Part shown: positions 4,978 to 5,521 of the stretch, one piece after another | Layout: every line of letters begins with the position of its first letter | How positions within the stretch are numbered: position 1 is the stretch's first letter | Assembly (NCBI GenBank): GCA_937959375.1 | Contig: CALGLS010000133.1 | Span: forward strand, 1-5,521 | Reading direction: 5' to 3' | DNA length: 5,521 nucleotides | DNA from: an uncultured Saprospiraceae bacterium | GTDB lineage: Bacteria; Bacteroidota; Bacteroidia; Chitinophagales; Saprospiraceae | The notes under the pieces: generated by a model | Database searches by the model: none | Told to the model about the DNA's origin: nothing | The model's input: only the letters and a program-made list of their open reading frames with translations | Position numbers and translations under genes: made by a program

Positions 4978-5521
4978 TCATTCATGATATCCTCGCATAA
5001 TCCCAATTTTTTCATAAGCAGACTTAAGCTGATGAACTTTATTACGAAACTCATTAAACAACCAATTGTCATATGAAGTCAGAAAGGACTTTTCATTTTC
5101 TGGCTGAGTCAAACAAGAATTAATAACATTGGCTGCCATCATTCCGTGTCGAAAAGAATTTAAAATACCATTACCTCCGGCAGGATCAACAATGCAAGCG
5201 GAATCCCCACACAACAGTATATTACCTTGATTGGTTGTTCTGTTTATTTTCCATCGCATATTAGCTGTCTTAATGATTGTTGGATCAGCGTAATCTGACA
5301 ACTCTTCCAATATTTGATTTTTATTTTCTACTTTTAAAAGTAGTCTTGTCCAGTAAAATGACTTATCATAAAGCTGGGCAAACCAACTCCATCCATTTCC
5401 TTTTTTTACAAAATATGAAGTAGAAGGAGATAATGAATTACTCTTTATGTCAGAACAAGTACCTGTAATAACGACAAGAGGCTTTGAATAATATTCAACA
5501 TGAAAATTTATTTTCCTACTT
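4978..5521 (-). CDS. FAD-dependent oxidoreductase, C-terminal part (5' end outside window)
   Basis: The minus-strand frame is open from the window edge to a TGA at 4978-4980, giving about 180 residues of a longer protein. The telling motif is 'GNILLCGDSACIVDPAGGNGI' without its last residue, at about 5223-5164: the GD...P..G.G flavin-contacting signature near the C-terminal end of the FAD domain in PHBH-like flavoproteins (monooxygenases, geranylgeranyl-reductase-like and halogenase-like enzymes). Upstream in the same frame lies 'KKGNGWSWFAQLYDKSFYWTRL' in part (from 5403 down), matching the beta-sheet substrate domain with a 'GW.W' strand common in these families. After the flavin motif come a helix ('HGMMAANVINSCL') and a charged helical end. 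The N-terminal GxGxxG Rossmann motif would lie outside the window. Substrate and pathway cannot be told. A TTG at 5308-5310 is not a credible start, because homology-like sequence continues upstream. The base composition matches a resident AT-rich gene. Confidence 0.8.
   Translation of the reverse strand, partial: SRKINFHVEYYSKPLVVITGTCSDIKSNSLSPSTSYFVKKGNGWSWFAQLYDKSFYWTRLLLKVENKNQILEELSDYADPTIIKTANMRWKINRTTNQGNILLCGDSACIVDPAGGNGILNSFRHGMMAANVINSCLTQPENEKSFLTSYDNWLFNEFRNKVHQLKSAYEKIGIMRGYHE

Noticed and set aside
4978..5310. Treating the oxidoreductase as a complete 110-residue protein starting at 5310
   Set aside because: The codon at 5308-5310 is TTG, and the frame stays open to the window edge with sequence typical of the same flavoprotein fold, so the gene is cut by the window, not short.
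1..5521. A new defence or multi-gene system
   Set aside because: Apart from the IS21 element, there are only a partial unknown gene, a small Zn-ribbon/membrane pair, an HTH gene, an integrase relic and a partial oxidoreductase. No nuclease, toxin, reverse transcriptase or similar effector is visible, and no tRNA or rRNA was recognised.

Overview
The window looks like an accessory region of an AT-rich member of the Bacteroidota. Three things suggest this: the protein types (a short Zn-ribbon protein beginning with a CxxC motif and 'FKGR.DKKFC', an excisionase-type HTH protein, and a tyrosine recombinase C-terminus in the style of that phylum), the low GC of the flanking genes, and the lack of Shine-Dalgarno sequences before every start codon I can place (937, 2104, 3691 and 4847 on the minus strand). 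This is an inference from style; no marker gene is present.

Left part (1-1615, plus strand): an unrecognised lysine/asparagine/isoleucine-rich protein whose true start may lie outside the window; an A/T-rich intergenic stretch with clustered CGAAT-type repeats; then a two-gene unit in which a Zn-ribbon protein overlaps by 8 nt a small single-pass membrane protein. Facing them on the minus strand at 1643-1846 is the decayed C-terminus of a tyrosine recombinase.

Centre (1925-4501): a complete-looking IS21-family insertion sequence of 2577 bp. It has matching 12-bp ends (5'-TG...CA-3'), istA (DDE transposase, 518 aa) and istB (AAA+ helper ATPase, 244 aa). Its end regions are built of repeated 'ATTC...TGACCCCC' units, four on the left and two on the right in inverse orientation. 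No target-site duplication is visible.

Right part (4502-5521, minus strand): an excisionase-type HTH gene whose 3' end was cut by the IS, so that the right end of the IS now supplies its last 19 residues and stop codon; then a 130-bp gap with a possible hairpin; then the C-terminal part of an FAD-dependent oxidoreductase that runs off the window edge.

Taken together, the HTH gene and the recombinase relic lie in the same orientation on either side of the IS. They may be what is left of an older integrative element into which, or next to which, the IS21 element jumped. I see no convincing new multi-gene system. The most informative points are the architecture of the IS ends, the missing target duplication, and the way the IS end completes the HTH reading frame.
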